Positions 55,826 through 59,706 of a stretch of 59,706 bases of DNA are shown piece after piece; positions within the stretch are counted from its first letter, which is position 1; each line of letters starts with the position of its first letter. A program made the translations under genes and the position numbers. The stretch is from contig JARKIF010000188.1 in assembly GCA_029378245.1 (NCBI GenBank), positions 1 through 59,706 on the forward strand, read 5' to 3'. The notes below the pieces were generated by a model that was given only the letters and a program-made list of their open reading frames with translations, did no database searches and had not been told where the DNA came from. Source of the stretch: Roridomyces roridus (lineage: Eukaryota; Basidiomycota; Agaricomycetes; Agaricales; Mycenaceae).

Positions 55826-55993
55826 CGCTGTGGACGTTGAAAGGAAGGATTATACTGGCAGCAGTGCCATCCGGTGCCATCAGATGCTTTCTCAGGTCTA
55901 AAAAATGGAGAGGCTTCATTGCCGTACTACAGCCTATCTACGTATTATTTTACTACTTGCGATACCTGTTATGCTCGTCAGCGACGAAGAGAA

Positions 55994-56945
<952 letters not shown>

Positions 56946-57124
56946 GGGCGCGGCTCCAGCTTGCAATGAGGGACACGTGATACGCCAGAAAATCAGCCCG
57001 CTCTGATTCGCTATCCGGTACAACTAAAATCTACAGATTTCTAATGCTATGTGCGACAAAACGATGAGTAGGATGCATTATTGCAAGAGGGTATCGTGAA
57101 GAGAGAGGGAAAAAAGTCTGTCGT

Positions 57125-58978
57125 CTATTTCAGCCACGGATGCGCCCTAACCTCTGCGATCGTCGCCCGTGTCCTGGGATTTGGATCTAAACACATGGTC
57201 ATCAGGTGCAGCGACGCTCGCGACAGCTGCCCGGGGCAGTCGTTGAGAACCATGTTGCCCGCGATGGCGTCCTTCACGGTCGGGAATGGCGAAGACCCCG
57301 TCAACAGAAAGCTCAACAGGACGCCAATCGTCCACACTTCGGCAGGGGGTGCCTTGGAATATGTGTTGAGAAGGATCGCAACGTTATATGTATACAAAGC
57401 GTACCTGATACGGCTTTTTCTGAAGAATTTCGGAAGCTGCATATGCGGTCGTCCCTGGGTTAACTTAGATCGTGGTCAGAAGGCATAGCACTGGTTGCGT
57501 ACCAAAGAAGAGGGTGTGGTACGGTCTGGAATCTGGATCCTCCACAACGGCGCTTCCAAAGTCAATAAGCTTACCTAGACATCGGGCCATGAATCTGCTG
57601 TTCCCCGTTCGAGTCAGTCCATTACCTTGAGGTGCTCGTCGATGACGATGTTTTCATCTTTGATGTCTCTATGGAAAGGGGTTTGATAAGAGGAACCTTG
57701 TCGGGGAATGCTACGCCTACCTGTGAGTAACTCCGTGGGAGTCGAGATAAAACACCGCATCGACGACTTGGGCAAGTACATATCGTGCCTGGTCCTCGGA
57801 GAACCGCTTGCGATCCGTTTGCTCAATGCATTCAAAAAGATCATAAGATGGACGACGAGAATACTGCGGTCGCGGGGGGAGCGGCAACGGCAGAGAAGCA
57901 CGCGGGAGGCTGGGGTCGGCGTTTCGTCTTGGCCGCATCGGCGCTATGCGGGACCAGCTGGCGGGGAAAACAGACTGCCGTCGGAGGTGGAGTCCGCCGG
58001 TTCAGAGTGCGTTATGGAGTCGGCAGACCCGGAAGGGGACAAGGAAGGTAAGCTAGAAACTGAGATGGCCGGGGACGGAGGAGAACGGATGATCTTGTGC
58101 CACGGTGAACCGTGCAACTCTTGGATCTGCGTTTCGTCAGAAATAATTTTGCGTATCGTGGTAGAGACGGACCAAGTAGTAGTAGAGGTGATCTTCGTAC
58201 AGGCCCAAACACTTGACTATGTTTTCATGATCTATCACGCGCAACAGCATGACATCGGTCGGTAATCGCCCAAAGATCTGTCGGTGTGTGAGCGACGCGG
58301 TCGAGAAATGTTATGGAAATTACCTTGTCGTCGATCCATGAATGGTCGGGGACTTTTTCTTTGAGAATGAACTTGACAGCAACTTCGGTACCTTGTGGAG
58401 CTTAGCGTTGGTAGAAACAGCCAGAAAATAAAGTCCACCTGTCAGACGATGGACGGCGGTCATGACAAAGCCGTATCCGCCCGAGCCAAGTTCATCTTCC
58501 AGTTTGTAGGTGCGCACAAAAAGGGATCGAGTTCGTGGTCTGGAGGAAAGCGTGGCGAATGAGCGGATGCTCTCAGTAGATTGAGAGGCTTGATGAAACG
58601 CGGGGAGAGGTCATCTCGGTCGGAAGATGCACGAGGAGGACAGCGAGGACGATGAGGCTGCTTCCGACGAGGGTGAGGTTCGCTATGGTATCCGGGAGAG
58701 ATGGAAAGTATGCCGTCTTCAGGGAAGGGGCTGTCGGGAAGTTGTATCGTGGGCGATTCGGGATAGAACCGTTGTGGAGAAGGAGACGGCGGTGTGTCGC
58801 GAGGGTCTTTCTGGAAGTGGATATACGGGTCGCAAAAGGGTGTATTGACTCCATCGCTCTCGGGAGAAGAAGGAGAGTATGTGAGCTCTGGGATGACGAG
58901 TGGCTGGAGGTGCGCACGGCGCGTACTCGAACTAAGCGACTGCATGGTGGCGGGTCTGCTCAGGCTAGGCGACTGCAT
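57125..58978 (-). CDS. Ser/Thr protein kinase, PAS-kinase/CAMK type
   Basis: A protein kinase whose catalytic part resembles fungal PAS kinases, though no PAS domain is seen. A Ser/Pro-rich N-terminus (SPSLSRPATMQSLSSSTRR) precedes YKLEDELGSGGYGFV. The ATP lysine is in EVAVKFILKEKVPDHSW. DHENIVKCLGLYEDHLYYYL and IQELHGSPWHK follow, then a Ser/Pro/Arg insert of about 80 residues. The catalytic loop is THRDIKDENIVIDEHL. LIDFGSAVVEDPDS, YAASEILQKKPYQ and VWTIGVLLSFLLTGSSPFP complete the domain, which ends TIAEVRAHPWLK. Three one-base losses in runs (T at 58518-58522, C near 57970, A/T near 57573) break the frame. The insert inside the kinase lobe is unusual. Confidence 0.85.
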
Positions 58979-59347
58979 GGTGGCGAGTAGGGCGAGATGG
59001 CTTCTTGAGGGAATCGTGCGGCGTGAAACATGCAAAGAGACAAAAGACTGCAAGGAGGGGGTGTTTGAGAACAAAAGGCGTGAGGGTCGCGTTGGACGTG
59101 TCCAAATTTGGATGATGATGAAATCGGTTGATTGCATGATGCCGCAGGACAAAATTTTGAAAAGGGACGACTGCGGTGCAAATCTACTCTTTCCCATTCC
59201 TAAACCTCCGCGTCCGCCAGAGACCACATATAATAGACACCCAAGCTCCGGTACGGCTTCCAACTCTCGGTCAACTCTCCATGTGCTGAGGAGAAAGAAG
59301 AGCACCTCTGTCTGATGTTAGCGGTATTCAGTAACCTGTGAATGCAT
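58979..59347. other. Intergenic region before the right-edge gene
   Basis: No gene is seen. It should contain the promoter of the kinase and the 3' end of the next gene. It includes a minus-strand open stretch rich in Arg and Ser without recognisable motifs. Confidence 0.5.
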
Positions 59348-59706
59348 TTACTTGACTTCTTCTTTCCGTCGAGACGACTCTTCAACCGGAAACCGAAAGC
59401 CCTTGCGAAGGGCAGGCAACGGGTGGAGTTTTCTCCAGCGTTCTTTTGATAGAAGGCGTGAAGGTGGGAGGCAAAGGAACCACCGCGCTGGCATCCTCTG
59501 CAGCGGGCGGGGTCTGAGGACTTTCTGCTTGGCCAAAGACAGGCAATGTGTCTTCATCTTTGCCTTGGATTTTTCCCTTTTTTCTTTCGGGCGAGGCACC
59601 TTGTCTTTTTCAGGGGATATAGTGTACGATAAGTGGAGAGTGCTGCGAGAGCACCCAGCGAACTAGCCTCGCTGGACTCCTAGATCCCCTGCAAGATGTG
59701 AGTTTA
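59348..59706 (-). CDS. 3' end of an unknown gene running off the right edge
   Basis: Only the C-terminal part is present. On the minus strand the frame reads SPEKDKVPRPKEKREKSKAK. After one base is restored in an A run near 59563 it continues DEDTLPVFGQAESPQTPPAA and VVPLPPTFTPSIKRTLEKTP. The end is uncertain: one frame stops near 59382 after PSQGLSVSG, and the other at 59348 after a lysine-rich FPVEESSRRKEEVK. The basic, proline-rich tail gives no family. Confidence 0.45.

Overview
The window is nuclear DNA from a filamentous basidiomycete fungus, most likely an Agaricomycete. The reasons are the dense packing of genes on both strands, very many short GT-AG introns (about 42-60 nt, often with a CTGAC or CTAAC branch site), and typical basidiomycete families: KRE6/SKN1, GH18 chitinase, PL14-type lyase, Zn2Cys6 regulator and AVT transporter. 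I recognise about 30 genes. There are no rRNA genes, transposons or CRISPR arrays.

Layout, left to right: a 5'-truncated allantoinase (1-1481) with many one-base deletions; a 4-coumarate-CoA-ligase-like enzyme (-); a RING-H2 E3; an ataxin-3/Josephin deubiquitinase; ATG27; a SANT/RRN5-like protein (-); a peroxisomal AMP-forming ligase (-); RNA polymerase II subunit RPB3; an EF-hand MscS channel; the t-SNARE TLG2 (-); a small cysteine-rich protein; NAR1 (-); a GPI-anchored PL14-like lyase (-); a vacuolar amino-acid transporter; a damaged second copy of the peroxisomal ligase (+); ferrochelatase (-); an uncertain short gene; a membrane RING-H2 E3 (-); a coiled-coil protein ending in an HPD-containing J-like region (-); a GTPBP1-like GTPase; KRE6/SKN1 and a GH18 chitinase in tandem; a four-helix membrane protein (-); a PNS1/SLC44 transporter (-); a PP2C phosphatase (-); an eIF5-mimic protein; a Zn2Cys6 factor (-); MND1 (-); a large conserved fungal protein (-); complex I subunit NDUFS7 (-); a PAS-kinase-type Ser/Thr kinase (-); and the 3' end of a further gene (-).

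Most genes are unrelated housekeeping functions, so this is not a biosynthetic cluster. Functional links are local: KRE6 beside a chitinase (cell wall), two RING-H2 ligases and a Josephin protease (ubiquitin), NAR1, NDUFS7 and ferrochelatase (iron), and two inverted paralogous peroxisomal ligases about 13 kb apart.

The most striking observations are: (i) many microexons of 4 to 25 nt that rebuild highly conserved motifs exactly, including the ATP-binding signature of two AMP-forming ligases; (ii) a Gly/Trp tail on RPB3 with six WG/GW motifs resembling an Argonaute hook; (iii) one-base losses in homopolymer runs, densest at both window edges, which look like contig-end sequencing error rather than gene decay. 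Gene ends and splice sites were read by eye from conserved protein motifs. No search or alignment program was run.
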